The notes below the pieces were generated by a model. The model was given only the letters and a program-made list of their open reading frames with translations, ran no database searches and was not told the DNA's origin. From SCUD01 sp036824505 (GTDB taxonomy: Bacteria > Pseudomonadota > Gammaproteobacteria > Steroidobacterales > Steroidobacteraceae), in contig DAITAA010000018.1 in the NCBI GenBank assembly GCA_036824505.1, positions 1 through 64,000 of the forward strand: DNA of 64,000 nucleotides, in the 5' to 3' direction. Shown piece by piece: positions 54,230 to 63,691 of the stretch. Every line of letters begins with the position of its first letter. The first letter of the stretch is position 1. The position numbers and the translations under genes were made by a program.

Positions 54230-55615
54230 ATGATTATGCAGATTTATGGCAGTGTCCTCGATATGGTCGGCAGGACACCGATGCTGAAGGTCAGCCGGCT
54301 CGATACCGGTCCCTGCGAGTTGTACCTGAAGCTCGAACTGATGAATCCGGCCGGATCCATCAAGGATCGGATCGGTCTTTCGATGATCGCGGAGGCGGAA
54401 CGGCGCGGCGACATCAAGTCCGGCGGCACGATCGTCGAGGCAACAGCAGGCAATACGGGTCTTGGACTGGCGCTGGTAGCTGCGCAGAAGGGCTATCGCG
54501 TGATCCTCGTGCTGCCCGACAAGATGAGCCAGGAGAAGATATTCAATTTGCGCGCCATGGGCGCGGAGGTGGTGCTGACCCGCTCGGACGTGGTGAAAGG
54601 CCATCCCGAGTACTACCAGGATGTGGGCGCGCGGATCGCACGCGAACAGGGCGCGTATTACATCAACCAGTTCGCCAATCCGGACAATCCGAAAGCGCAC
54701 GAGATGACGACCGGGCCGGAAATCCTCGAGCAGATGCAGGGGCGCGTGGACGCCGTTGTCGTCGGCGTGGGATCAAGTGGCACGATAGCGGGGCTTACCA
54801 GCTGTTTCAGGCAGCAGGCGCCGGGCATCGAGATCATTCTGGCGGACCCCGAGGGCTCGGTGCTCGCAGGTCACGTCAATGAAGGCCGGATGGGCAAGGC
54901 CGGTTCCTGGCTGGTCGAGGGCATCGGTGAGGATTTCATCCCGGATATCTGCGATTTTTCGATGTGCCACAGGGCATTCAGCATCCCGGACAGCGAATCC
55001 TTTGCGACCGCACGCGAAATCCTGCGCAAGGAAGGCCTGCTGGTCGGCTCGTCCAGCGGCACATTGGTGGCGGCGGCGCTGCGCTGGTGCCGTGAGCAGA
55101 AACAGCCAAAACGCGTCGTCACATTTGCCTGCGATACCGGGAACAAGTACCTGTCAAAGCTGTTCAACGATTTCTGGATGGAAGACCAGGGGTTCTTCCA
55201 GAGACAGCAATACGGTGACCTGCGCGACCTGATCGGCAGATTGCACGGCGAGCGCGCCACGATCACGGTCGGGCCGGACGACGTGTTGACTACGGCGCAT
55301 AACCGGCTGCGCAACGCGGGTTTCAGCCAGCTTCCGGTGATGGATGCCGACAGGCTGGTCGGCTTCATCGATGAGGACGACATCATGCGGCATGCGTTCG
55401 GCGACCCCGAGCGCTTCAACGATCCCGTGCGCAAGGCGATGCACACGAATTTCCTGGTCGTCGAGCCCAAGCTGTCGCTGCGCAACCTGGTTGCGATGCT
55501 GGACGTGCAGCCCTATGCCGCGGTCATGGACGGCGGTCAGTTCTACGGCCTGATCACACGCGCCGACGTGCTCAATTATCTGCGCCGCCAGATGAGCGCG
55601 GCTGCGACCCACTGA
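54230..55615 (+). CDS. cbs: Cystathionine beta-synthase (PLP enzyme with C-terminal CBS pair)
   Basis: This 461-residue enzyme has the PLP-binding Lys45 in NPAGSIKDRIGL and the phosphate loop EATAGNTGLG, as in CBS/cysteine synthases. Two CBS domains occupy about 335-455 (LPVMDADRLVGFIDEDDIMR; YAAVMDGGQFYGLITRADVL). This combination is typical of cystathionine beta-synthase rather than plain cysteine synthase; it joins serine and homocysteine. The gamma-lyase-type gene follows 24 bp downstream, giving a reverse transsulfuration pair. It is divergent from the NTF2-like gene by 39 bp. Confidence 0.9.
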   Translation: MIMQIYGSVLDMVGRTPMLKVSRLDTGPCELYLKLELMNPAGSIKDRIGLSMIAEAERRGDIKSGGTIVEATAGNTGLGLALVAAQKGYRVILVLPDKMSQEKIFNLRAMGAEVVLTRSDVVKGHPEYYQDVGARIAREQGAYYINQFANPDNPKAHEMTTGPEILEQMQGRVDAVVVGVGSSGTIAGLTSCFRQQAPGIEIILADPEGSVLAGHVNEGRMGKAGSWLVEGIGEDFIPDICDFSMCHRAFSIPDSESFATAREILRKEGLLVGSSSGTLVAAALRWCREQKQPKRVVTFACDTGNKYLSKLFNDFWMEDQGFFQRQQYGDLRDLIGRLHGERATITVGPDDVLTTAHNRLRNAGFSQLPVMDADRLVGFIDEDDIMRHAFGDPERFNDPVRKAMHTNFLVVEPKLSLRNLVAMLDVQPYAAVMDGGQFYGLITRADVLNYLRRQMSAAATH

Positions 55616-55639
55616 TAGCCATTACCAGTCAGGTAGTAC

Positions 55640-56803
55640 ATGAGCGACGACAAGAAGACTTTGGCCTTTGCGACCCGCGCCATCCATGCGGGCCAGTCGC
55701 CCGATCCGACCACGGGCGCCGTCATGCCGCCGATCTATGCGGTGTCCACGTACGCGCAGGAGAGCCCCGGTGTGCACAAGGGCTACGAATATTCGCGCAC
55801 GCAGAACCCGACGCGCATGGCCTGGGAGCGCTGCATCGCAGATCTCGAGAGTGGCAGGCATGGCTACGCGTTCGCATCGGGCATGGCGGCGACTGCCACT
55901 CTGCTGGACCTGCTCGAGAGCGGCAGCCACGTGCTGGCAATGGACGATCTCTACGGCGGCACATTCCGCCTGTTCGAGCGCGTCCGCCGCCGTTCGGCGG
56001 CTCTCGATTTCACGTTTGCCGATCTGACGGACCCGAAAAACGCGCTTGCGGCGCTCCGGCCCGGGACCCGGATGATCTGGATCGAGTCGCCGACCAACCC
56101 TCTGCTGCGCCTGGTGGACATCGCAGCGGTTGCGGAAATTGCGCGCAAGCGCGGCATCCTGACGGTCGTGGACAACACATTTGCGACGCCGTGGATCCAG
56201 CGGCCGCTGGAGCTCGGCGCCGACATCGTCGTGCACTCGGCGACCAAGTACCTGAATGGCCACTCGGACATGGTCGGCGGCATCGTCGTCGTCTCGGATG
56301 CGGCACTCGCCGAGCGCATCGGCTTCCTGCAGAACGCGGTTGGCGCGGTCGGCGGCCCGTTCGACAGCTTTCTCGCGCTGCGCGGTCTGAAGACGCTGCC
56401 ATTGCGCATGCGCCAGTGCAGCGAAAGCGCACTGGCCATAGCGGGCTGGCTCGAGCGGCATGGCCGCGTGGAGCGGGTGCTATACCCGGGCCTGCCGTCG
56501 CACCCGCAGCACGCGCTGGCGATGCGCCAGATGAAGAACGGCTACAGCGGGATCGTGACCTTCTTCCTCAAAGGCGGTCTGTCTGAGGCGCGGCGCTTCC
56601 TGGAACGCCTGGAGTTGTTCACGCTGGCGGAGAGCCTGGGTGGCGTCGAAAGCCTGGTTGATCATCCGGCCATCATGACCCACGCATCCGTGCCGCCGGA
56701 AGCGCGTGCCAGGCTCGGCATCACCGATTCGCTCGTGCGATTGTCGGTTGGCATCGAAGATGCCGGCGATCTCGTCGCGGATCTCGACAATGCCCTGAGA
56801 TGA
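55640..56803 (+). CDS. Cystathionine gamma-lyase/synthase family PLP enzyme
   Basis: This 387-residue Cys/Met-metabolism PLP enzyme has the Schiff-base Lys in HSATKYLNGHSD near residue 203 and YEYSRTQNPTR near the N-terminus. Paired with the upstream cystathionine beta-synthase it most likely splits cystathionine to cysteine, 2-oxobutyrate and ammonia; gamma-synthase activity cannot be excluded. It shares the operon with the upstream gene. It is convergent with the FG-GAP lipoprotein gene, with a gap of only 14 bp. Confidence 0.92.
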   Translation: MSDDKKTLAFATRAIHAGQSPDPTTGAVMPPIYAVSTYAQESPGVHKGYEYSRTQNPTRMAWERCIADLESGRHGYAFASGMAATATLLDLLESGSHVLAMDDLYGGTFRLFERVRRRSAALDFTFADLTDPKNALAALRPGTRMIWIESPTNPLLRLVDIAAVAEIARKRGILTVVDNTFATPWIQRPLELGADIVVHSATKYLNGHSDMVGGIVVVSDAALAERIGFLQNAVGAVGGPFDSFLALRGLKTLPLRMRQCSESALAIAGWLERHGRVERVLYPGLPSHPQHALAMRQMKNGYSGIVTFFLKGGLSEARRFLERLELFTLAESLGGVESLVDHPAIMTHASVPPEARARLGITDSLVRLSVGIEDAGDLVADLDNALR

Positions 56804-56817
56804 GGGCGATAGGACTG

Positions 56818-58872
56818 CTACTTCAGACCGGTTTCGACCCGGCCATCCTCGAATATCGTCACCGCACCGCCGGGTTCCGCGGTGCCGTTCACGACGCCAT
56901 TGCGAAACCGCACCGAGATGTCATAAGTGCCGAGCCACGGGGCGCCAACCAGCAGGTCGTACTGATTCTGCGATTGCAGGCCCGAGCCTGACTCGATCAC
57001 GCGCGTCATGATCCGGTTCGGGGCCGAACGCGGCACGATCTTGACGATGTGGCCCTGCTGATTACGCTCGCCCCCGGACCCGAGCACCCGGATCTTGATG
57101 TTCGTCGGCAAAGACAATGCCGTCCGGAGCAGCCGGTAGGTCTGGCCCCAGCGGGAGACGAAGTCGATCACGCCGTTGTTGTCCACATCGGCGCAGGCAA
57201 TCAGGTCGTTCAGTGCGATCAGGTCGCCGGAACCGGCGACCACTTCCTTCGGAATCGCGGACGCAATGAGTGTGCCATCGACATTCACCAGCAGTTTCGG
57301 CACACCCTTGCCGGTGGCCGTGACGTTCTTCGCGACCAGCACATCTTCAAAGCCGTCGCCATTGACGTCGCAGGCGTTCAGTCCGGAGCCGAAAGTCGCC
57401 TGCGTCGTGTCCTCGTTGATGACAGTCCCGCCGTCGAATACGCCCGCGGTGTTGCGGTAGAGACGCGTAACGACGCCGTCGTGATGAATCAGGTCCAGAT
57501 CGCCGTCAAGGTCGGTATCGGCAAGCTTGAGTCCCTGGTCGGCGCGCACAGGAATCCCTGCCGCGGCGCTTCCGTCGCTGAACGTGCCGTTGCCGTTATT
57601 GATCAGCAGCCGCGACCCGAATAGCAGGTCGATGCGGCCATCCTCGTTGAAATCGACTGCCTGACCACCGCGCGGAATATGATCCGCATCGGCCGGATTG
57701 CTCTCGACGCCGGCAGCTGCGGCGACATCGGTGAACACACCGGCGCCATTGTTCTGCAGCAGCCAGTTCTTCGCGCCATCGCCACGCGTTTGATCATTCG
57801 GCGCGAACAGGTCGATGTCGTTGTCGTTGTCGAAGTCCGCGGCGAGCAGCGTGCCGCCGAAACCGCCGACGCCGAGGGCCGTGACGCCCGCACTGGTCGC
57901 GTAATTGCCATTGCCCTGATTGACGCTCAGCACCGCGCGCGAGGCGGTGTCACCTGCCGCCGAAAAAGTGCTGCTGAATACATCATCGCGCTTGTCGCCG
58001 GTGAAATCCGCGAAGCGTGAATCCCCGTTGGTCCGGCCCGCCGCCACCAGGTCGGAGAGGCCCACATCCGCCAGCACACGCGCGGCCAATGTCCCCTGAC
58101 ACGTGGTGCCCGAAATGCCGCCATTGGCACTGACCACGTCGAGGCAGTTGTCCGCATTCGGATCGCCAAACGCCAGACCCAGTCGGGCCAGGTCGTAAGT
58201 GACGATTGATTGGGCTGGCGATATGACTATCGGACCGCCAGACCCAATCCTTTCAAGACCTTCCTGTGATCCATTGATGGCAAGCACGCGATAGTACAAG
58301 GGCGTATTGACCTTGATAGTCGCGCGCACGTTTGGGGAGGCGGCAACCTTTTCGAATGACGCAATGGGTCGGCGCCCGGTCAGGGCGGTTGGCGTTGCCG
58401 CCGAATACACCCGATACCCGGTCGCGCGCTCGGCCGGCCCGAAATGAATCGTATGACCAGGGTCGCCCGCGACGACCGCCGTCCACTCGACAGGTCCTGG
58501 TACCGGGCCGGGTTCGGCACTGACCAGCAGGCTTTCCGGGCCGCGCCCGCCGCTGGTCTCTGCAACGATGCGGTAGTTGTAGGTCCGGAAATTCGTAAGG
58601 CCGGTATGAACGTAGGAAGTTTCAGTTATATCCTTGATTTCATTGGATAAACTGGCCGGGTTGGTGCCCTCCGCCCAGCGGATGACGTATTTCTTGGCGC
58701 CGGTGACCGCATTCCAGCTGAGTGCGATCTGGCCATCAGAGCTTTCTGCAACTGGATTCGCGGGCGCGGCATGCGGCGGACTGCTCGAGCCACAGCCGGA
58801 CGCCATGAGCGCGGCGAGCAACGCGCAGATTGCGGGTGCCGCCCGTGTGGCAGCGCGATATGGGAGTGCCAT
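56818..58872 (-). CDS. FG-GAP/VCBS repeat surface lipoprotein (CRTAC1/UnbV-like)
   Basis: This 684-residue exported protein has the lipobox MASGC near residues 23-27. A fibronectin-III-like region (~40-210) follows, then several FG-GAP/VCBS repeats rich in D-x-D-x-D-G calcium motifs (DFDNDNDIDLF, DFNEDGRIDLLF, DTDLDGDLDLI, DVNGDGFEDVL, DVDNNGVIDFV). The C-terminal UnbV/ASPIC-like domain (GSGLQSQNQYDLLVGAPW) ends the protein. These features give a calcium-stabilised propeller for binding at the cell surface. The ligand is unknown. Confidence 0.9.
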   Translation of the reverse strand: MALPYRAATRAAPAICALLAALMASGCGSSSPPHAAPANPVAESSDGQIALSWNAVTGAKKYVIRWAEGTNPASLSNEIKDITETSYVHTGLTNFRTYNYRIVAETSGGRGPESLLVSAEPGPVPGPVEWTAVVAGDPGHTIHFGPAERATGYRVYSAATPTALTGRRPIASFEKVAASPNVRATIKVNTPLYYRVLAINGSQEGLERIGSGGPIVISPAQSIVTYDLARLGLAFGDPNADNCLDVVSANGGISGTTCQGTLAARVLADVGLSDLVAAGRTNGDSRFADFTGDKRDDVFSSTFSAAGDTASRAVLSVNQGNGNYATSAGVTALGVGGFGGTLLAADFDNDNDIDLFAPNDQTRGDGAKNWLLQNNGAGVFTDVAAAAGVESNPADADHIPRGGQAVDFNEDGRIDLLFGSRLLINNGNGTFSDGSAAAGIPVRADQGLKLADTDLDGDLDLIHHDGVVTRLYRNTAGVFDGGTVINEDTTQATFGSGLNACDVNGDGFEDVLVAKNVTATGKGVPKLLVNVDGTLIASAIPKEVVAGSGDLIALNDLIACADVDNNGVIDFVSRWGQTYRLLRTALSLPTNIKIRVLGSGGERNQQGHIVKIVPRSAPNRIMTRVIESGSGLQSQNQYDLLVGAPWLGTYDISVRFRNGVVNGTAEPGGAVTIFEDGRVETGLK

Positions 58873-59013
58873 CGAGATGAGGTCCGTTGCTCAGTTAACG
58901 AGTCTGCGTCCGATAGACGGCCGCACCGCTCGACAGTTCCACCGGCAGCTGCCGGCAGCCAAATTTCGTTGCCCGCAGTATAGCCTGAATCGGCGTTTTT
59001 CCGGTTCGGGCAG

Positions 59014-60045
59014 TCAGGCCGTGGCCGGTCGCAGGTCGAGGCGTGTGCCGGATGGCATGCAGTAGATCTCGACCGGACGCAGGCGTCCGCGCAGCACCAT
59101 CGGCGGGAGTTCCACAAATCCGGCAGCGCCGGATTCGAGCGCCTGCCACACGGAGCGGGAGAACAAGGCTTCACCGGCGCGCGCGCGCTGCATGAGCCGC
59201 GCCGCGACATTGACCGTGTCGCCGATCAACGTATAGCTCGATCGCTCAGGCGCACCGACATTGCCGATGATGAACTCACCCGCATTGATGCCGATGCCGA
59301 TGCCCGTGTCGAGTCCCAATCTCGATTTCCAGTCTCCGGCGAGGCAGCCGAATTCCGAGATCATCCGCCGCGCCGCTGCGACCGCGCGCGCGCTGGCGTC
59401 GGCCTCGGCGTGCGGCACGCCGAAGCCCGCCATGAGGCCATCGCCCGCGACATGAAACACGGTGCCGCCGTATTCAGCCGTAATCGCCGAGAGCAGCGAG
59501 AAATATTCGTTCAAAAGCGGCACCACCTCGTCGGGGCTCAACCGTTCGGCGATCGTCGTGAAACCGCGCATGTCCGCGAACAGCACGGTTCCCGAGACCC
59601 GCGCATGACCGGCAAGAGCATTGCGCGAGCGCACCGTGCAGCGGCAGGTTCCGAGTTGATGGAGTTCGATCAGATTGCCGGCGGGATCGGTGAGGAAGAC
59701 CTGCTGCGATTCCGGTCCTGCATCACCCGGCACCACGCGGTAGTGGACGCCCAGCCTGTCGAGTTCGACTCGCGCCTCGGCAATGCTCGCGACGGCGAGC
59801 GCGACATGCGGTGCGCTGGGGTCGATGCCCGCGCCGATCATGGGTGGTGTTTCGGAAGCGCCGATCAGGTGTATCTGGGACGCGGGACCGGCATTGATCA
59901 GCTGAGCGGGCGCTCCCGGCTGGGCGGAGGGGCCGCCATCGGTATCCAGACCCAGAACCTCGGTGTAGAAGCGCTTCGCCGCGGCAGCCCGCGCCGGGGG
60001 AACACGCACCGCATGATGGTGCAGTTCGACGATCTTCAGGGTCAT
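59014..60045 (-). CDS. VOC (glyoxalase-fold) domain fused to class III nucleotidyl cyclase
   Basis: This is a 343-residue cytoplasmic fusion. Residues ~1-130 form a VOC domain (HHHAVRVPPARAAAAKRFYT; TDPAGNLIELHQLG), typical of metal-dependent lyases or small-ligand sensors. Residues ~150-325 form a class III cyclase: metal Asp158 (FADMRGF) and Asp202 (AGDGLMAGFG), and the transition-state pair Asn279/Arg283 (GDTVNVAARL). The substrate-specifying positions, usually Lys and Asp for adenylyl cyclases, read His198 and Ser270. Nucleotide specificity is therefore unclear. The gene overlaps the upstream zinc-ribbon gene by 4 bp. A VOC input controlling cyclic-nucleotide output is inference. Confidence 0.9.
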   Translation of the reverse strand: MTLKIVELHHHAVRVPPARAAAAKRFYTEVLGLDTDGGPSAQPGAPAQLINAGPASQIHLIGASETPPMIGAGIDPSAPHVALAVASIAEARVELDRLGVHYRVVPGDAGPESQQVFLTDPAGNLIELHQLGTCRCTVRSRNALAGHARVSGTVLFADMRGFTTIAERLSPDEVVPLLNEYFSLLSAITAEYGGTVFHVAGDGLMAGFGVPHAEADASARAVAAARRMISEFGCLAGDWKSRLGLDTGIGIGINAGEFIIGNVGAPERSSYTLIGDTVNVAARLMQRARAGEALFSRSVWQALESGAAGFVELPPMVLRGRLRPVEIYCMPSGTRLDLRPATA

Positions 60046-60377
60046 GGATTGAAGATCTCCACGGTCAGGTCCACCGAGCGCTCATCGCCCGGCGCCAGGC
60101 CGCCGACGCCGATCACCTTGCGCGCCAGTTCGGTCCCCTTCGCGTCGCGGATCACGACAACCACGGAATATTCCCCTGGACCATCTTTCGATTGTCGCGA
60201 GAACTGGCCCGACACCTTCAGTGCAACCTCGCCGGCCGGTTCCGGCTCTGTACTGCTCCTGCGCTCGAAGCGCAGATGGTGCTTGCACGCGGGACAGACG
60301 GCAGCGCTCTCGAGAATCGTGGCCCTGCAGTGCGGACACGATCGAGTCTTGCCCAGTGCTGTCGCGCGCCGGTTCAT
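60042..60377 (-). CDS. Zinc-ribbon protein with a C-terminal beta domain
   Basis: This is a 111-residue, probably cytoplasmic protein. CPHC and CPAC near residues 14-31 form a zinc ribbon. After a short linker, residues ~48-111 form a beta sandwich (VALKVSGQF, YSVVVVIRDAKGTELARKVI), like FxLYD-type domains. There is no membrane helix. Its stop overlaps the ATG of the cyclase fusion by 4 bp, so the two are coupled and may form a complex. The bactofilin gene lies 12 bp upstream. Function unknown. Confidence 0.78.
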   Translation of the reverse strand: MNRRATALGKTRSCPHCRATILESAAVCPACKHHLRFERRSSTEPEPAGEVALKVSGQFSRQSKDGPGEYSVVVVIRDAKGTELARKVIGVGGLAPGDERSVDLTVEIFNP

Positions 60378-60389
60378 TGCATGCGCAGA

Positions 60390-60884
60390 TCAGTTTCTTG
60401 CGGTCGTCTTGGGAACGCCGGTCTCGTTCCAGCCGAATTCCGCGCGGCCGCGCATGCGCGCGCCACCGGCGACGGAAAGCGAGCCCGCGCTCACGTCGCC
60501 ATTGATGACCCCGGTCTGGTGCAGCTCGACGCGCTGTGCGCTCTCGATGTTTCCCTCGATTTCGCCGGCGAGGATGACCGACGCCGCACGCACCGATCCC
60601 GCGAGATGTGCGCCGGCCTCGACGGTCAGCGTGCCATCCACATGCACATCACCTTTGAAGCGGCCCGAGATGCGTACATGACCTGAACCTTCGATCTTGC
60701 CTTCGAATGTCAGGCCGGTTGCGATGACGGATTCCTTCAGCTCCTTGCGAGAAGCGCCGGCCGCCGCCTGTGGCGCCGCCGAATGCACAGGTTCAGGCCG
60801 CGGACGATCTGCGGCTGCGGCAGCGCCGGTGGCCGCCTCGGGCTGTGTGCTGTCCTTTGCAACGATGTCCTTCCAGATCGCCAT
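60390..60884 (-). CDS. Bactofilin (polymer-forming cytoskeletal protein)
   Basis: This 164-residue protein has a disordered Ala/Pro N-terminus and a bactofilin beta-helix core (GLTFEGKIEGSGHVRISGRF, VEAGAHLAGSVRAASVILAG). Bactofilins polymerise without nucleotide into filaments that scaffold cell-shape or polar proteins. The ATG at 60884 is chosen because GGAGGA precedes it; the frame opens 15 codons earlier. It begins a leftward three-gene run with the zinc-ribbon and cyclase-fusion genes. The 162 bp upstream, to the S41 protease stop, hold nothing I can define. Confidence 0.93.
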   Translation of the reverse strand: MAIWKDIVAKDSTQPEAATGAAAAADRPRPEPVHSAAPQAAAGASRKELKESVIATGLTFEGKIEGSGHVRISGRFKGDVHVDGTLTVEAGAHLAGSVRAASVILAGEIEGNIESAQRVELHQTGVINGDVSAGSLSVAGGARMRGRAEFGWNETGVPKTTARN

Positions 60885-61046
60885 GTCGAGTCCTCCGGGT
60901 AGGGGAACGCCAAGAGTAGCCAGTTGCAAGCCCGCGGGCGAGAGAAGCTGTGCATGGCCGACCCCGAACCACCGCCTTTGTCGCCGGCGGGCAACAGCCC
61001 ATGGGGCTACTTGTCCCCTTGCCGGCTCCCCGGCCCGGTCAGGGCC

Positions 61047-62447
61047 CTAATAGAGGCCCGGGAGGTAGGCTTGTGCAGGCGCTGGCTGCCGGGGGACGGG
61101 CAGCCTGGTCACAGGCAGGGCCATCTGCAGGCCTGGCGCTTTGCTGCTCATGACCTGCCCGCAGGCGCCCGTGCCGAGCCAGCCCAGGGCCTCGGCCGTC
61201 GAGTCCTCGAGGGCGTCGCCCGGGGCCCGGGAATAGTCGTCGGTCGCCCTGCAGGCAAAGGCCAGCGTCGAAGCCAGCCCATCGAAGTAATCGCCCTCGT
61301 CAGCGGCATTGGTGACCTTGAACGCGATCAGCCGCAGGCGCAGATCACATCCGCTCATGTCGAAAGCCGACTGGCCGACCGGCTTGCCAAAGGTATCTGC
61401 GCCGACGATCGCGATCTCGGTCCAGGGCTTCATCGAGTTGATGACCAGTTCGCTCGCGGAAGCCGTGCCACCGGTCGTTATGAAAGCAATCCGGACCGGA
61501 GCGATCGACTCGGGCTGCGTCTGGAACCGGCGAATCGAGTTGTTCGAGGACTTGGCCGCATTAAAGACCATCTTTGAAATGATGTCGCTCGCGGCGCGAT
61601 TCCTGCCGTGCAGGTCGCCGATGAAATCCGCGATGCTGACCAGACCGCCGCCATTGTCGCGCAGGTCCACGATGATGTAGTCGATTCCCTGTGCGCGGAA
61701 CTGTGCATAGGCGTTGCGCAATGGCGTCTCGGCGGTCGAGATGAACGTGCGCAGGTGAATGTATCCGACCGGTACCGACGGATTCGATGGCAGGCTGAGA
61801 ATCGCGGTGCCGCCTGCTGCAGGCACGGGCAAGATCGTGACGATGCGCTTGGTCAGCGTCACCTCGACCTGCTGGCCATCCAGGCGCAGGAAGCGCAGAC
61901 CCCGCTGCACGCCCTCAGTCGCCGGCCCGAGTGCCTGCTCGAGATTTGGATCGGTCGCCAGGATCGTCGCAATCGGCACGAAACCGCTGCCTGAGTCCAC
62001 CGCCGTGATCTCGACGCCCCGGGTGAGGCCGCCATCCGCGGCCGGGCTCGCCTCGAAGACATCTGACACGAACAGGCGATTGCCCTGGATACTGAGCCGG
62101 ATCCCGAATCCGATGAATTGTCCCTCCTGAAAGAAGGAGCTGTCGGCCTCGGGTGTCGTCAGGAAACTGAAGAACCGGTCCTTGCCCTGGGCACGCGCGG
62201 TCGCGGTCAGGGCATCGAGCAGTTCCTGCGGCGTGGCGAAGTCGGCGATGCTGACCGATGGCGGCAGGAGCTCCTGGAACAGGTACCACTCGCGGGTCGC
62301 ATCCAGCACGAATTGCTTCTGATTGGTCAACGAGCAGCGAGCGGCGCTCGAGATCCCGCCACCACCCCCGCCGCTGCAGGCAACGAGCGCTGCGGTCGCA
62401 AGTGCCGCGGCCGCGGTCAGTATCAGCGAGTGAAAGCGGGTGAGCAT
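61047..62447 (-). CDS. S41 family (C-terminal processing protease-like) lipoprotein
   Basis: This 466-residue exported protease has the lipobox ALVAC near residues 17-21, then a glycine run and a PDZ-like segment (GFGIRLSIQGNRLFVSDVF). The S41 catalytic domain follows, with the nucleophile Ser in GGTASASELV and the Lys in GADTFGKPVGQSAF. The family cleaves C-terminal tails or peptides. The ATG at 62447 directly begins the lipoprotein signal; about 116 upstream in-frame codons overlap the desaturase gene and are not real. It lies 37 bp after the desaturase gene. Confidence 0.88.
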   Translation of the reverse strand: MLTRFHSLILTAAAALATAALVACSGGGGGGISSAARCSLTNQKQFVLDATREWYLFQELLPPSVSIADFATPQELLDALTATARAQGKDRFFSFLTTPEADSSFFQEGQFIGFGIRLSIQGNRLFVSDVFEASPAADGGLTRGVEITAVDSGSGFVPIATILATDPNLEQALGPATEGVQRGLRFLRLDGQQVEVTLTKRIVTILPVPAAGGTAILSLPSNPSVPVGYIHLRTFISTAETPLRNAYAQFRAQGIDYIIVDLRDNGGGLVSIADFIGDLHGRNRAASDIISKMVFNAAKSSNNSIRRFQTQPESIAPVRIAFITTGGTASASELVINSMKPWTEIAIVGADTFGKPVGQSAFDMSGCDLRLRLIAFKVTNAADEGDYFDGLASTLAFACRATDDYSRAPGDALEDSTAEALGWLGTGACGQVMSSKAPGLQMALPVTRLPVPRQPAPAQAYLPGLY

Positions 62448-62484
62448 CCGGTCCTCGTTGACGAGGCGCGCCGCACCATGGAGA

Positions 62485-63645
62485 TCAGGCGAGCTGGGCT
62501 CCGAGCAGTTGCAGGCGCCGGTGTTGCATGCGCAGCCGATAGAGAATCGCGCGGGTCTCGGTCCTGAAACTGACTTCCTCCCAGCGCTGCACAAATTGCT
62601 CGCGTGTCCTGGTGTACCAGGCGTCAGTAAGCCGGGACCATTCCGCCAGCGTCGCTGCAAACTGCTCGTACTCGCGCGCGAATCGCGAGCGCAACTGCTC
62701 GACATCGACATCTGGCACCGAAAGCTTGCGGCGCTCGAGGATCTCTTCGACACGCCGGAACTGCATGGCAAGGCATGCGCGCTGGATCGCGACATCCGGT
62801 GTGCGCTTCAGCTTGCGCGTCACGCCGATCCACGAAAGCGATGCGATGATCCACTTGCTCGGGTCCCAGTGCCACCAGCGGATTCCATTGCGGTAGTCGT
62901 GGGCAAACTGGTGATGGAAGTTGTGGTAGCCCTCGCCATAAGTCAGGAATGCCAGCCAGCCATTGTCGCGAGCGCTGTTCTCATCGGTGTACGGCCGCCG
63001 GCCGAATGCGTGGGCGACGGAGTTGATCAGGAACGTGAAATGGTGGCTGACGACCAGGCGCAGCACGCCTGCGAGCAGGAATACGCCCCACAGATCGTCG
63101 TAGAGCCAGCCCAGCGCCAGCGGCACGAGCACATTCAGGCCGATCGCCAGCACGTAGTAATAGCGGTGCTGGAACACGACCAACGGGTCCTTCTGCAAGT
63201 CGCGGACGTTGTCGAAATGCGCGACGCCGCTGGGGTAGCGACGCAACATCCAGCCGATGTGCGAGAACCACAGGCCGCGGCCGGCCGAATAGGGGTCGCG
63301 GTCGTTGTCGTCAACGTACTGATGGTGATCGCGATGCCCGGATGCCCAGATCAACACGCTGTTCTGCAGCGCCATTGCGCCCAGCAGCATGTAAACGAGC
63401 CTGAGCGACCAGTGGGCGTCGTAGGTCCGGTGTGACCACAGACGGTGATAGCCGCCCGTGATCGCGAGACCATTTGCGTACAGCAGCACGGCGAACCAGA
63501 CCCAGGCCGCCGTGCTGTACCCGAAAGTGAACCCATACCAGGGCACGATCGTGAGCGCTGCGCCGAGCGTCAGCGCGAACATGAGCACATTCGCCCAAAG
63601 GATACGTGGGCGCTCGCTTGCAATAGTCGCATTCATAAATGGCAT
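62485..63645 (-). CDS. Acyl-lipid/acyl-CoA delta-9-type fatty acid desaturase
   Basis: This membrane di-iron enzyme has about 386 residues. All three His boxes are present: HRLWSH near residue 66, HRDHHQ near 104 and HNFHH near 240. Four hydrophobic helices and a charged helical tail complete it. It introduces a double bond into saturated acyl chains, adjusting membrane fluidity. Starts at 63645 and 63636 (three codons apart) are both possible; no clear ribosome site separates them. The S41 lipoprotein gene follows on the same strand. Confidence 0.92.
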   Translation of the reverse strand: MPFMNATIASERPRILWANVLMFALTLGAALTIVPWYGFTFGYSTAAWVWFAVLLYANGLAITGGYHRLWSHRTYDAHWSLRLVYMLLGAMALQNSVLIWASGHRDHHQYVDDNDRDPYSAGRGLWFSHIGWMLRRYPSGVAHFDNVRDLQKDPLVVFQHRYYYVLAIGLNVLVPLALGWLYDDLWGVFLLAGVLRLVVSHHFTFLINSVAHAFGRRPYTDENSARDNGWLAFLTYGEGYHNFHHQFAHDYRNGIRWWHWDPSKWIIASLSWIGVTRKLKRTPDVAIQRACLAMQFRRVEEILERRKLSVPDVDVEQLRSRFAREYEQFAATLAEWSRLTDAWYTRTREQFVQRWEEVSFRTETRAILYRLRMQHRRLQLLGAQLA

Positions 63646-63691
63646 TGTGGCCGAATAAATGAGGGTAGGGAACCTAGATTGAGCAACGACT

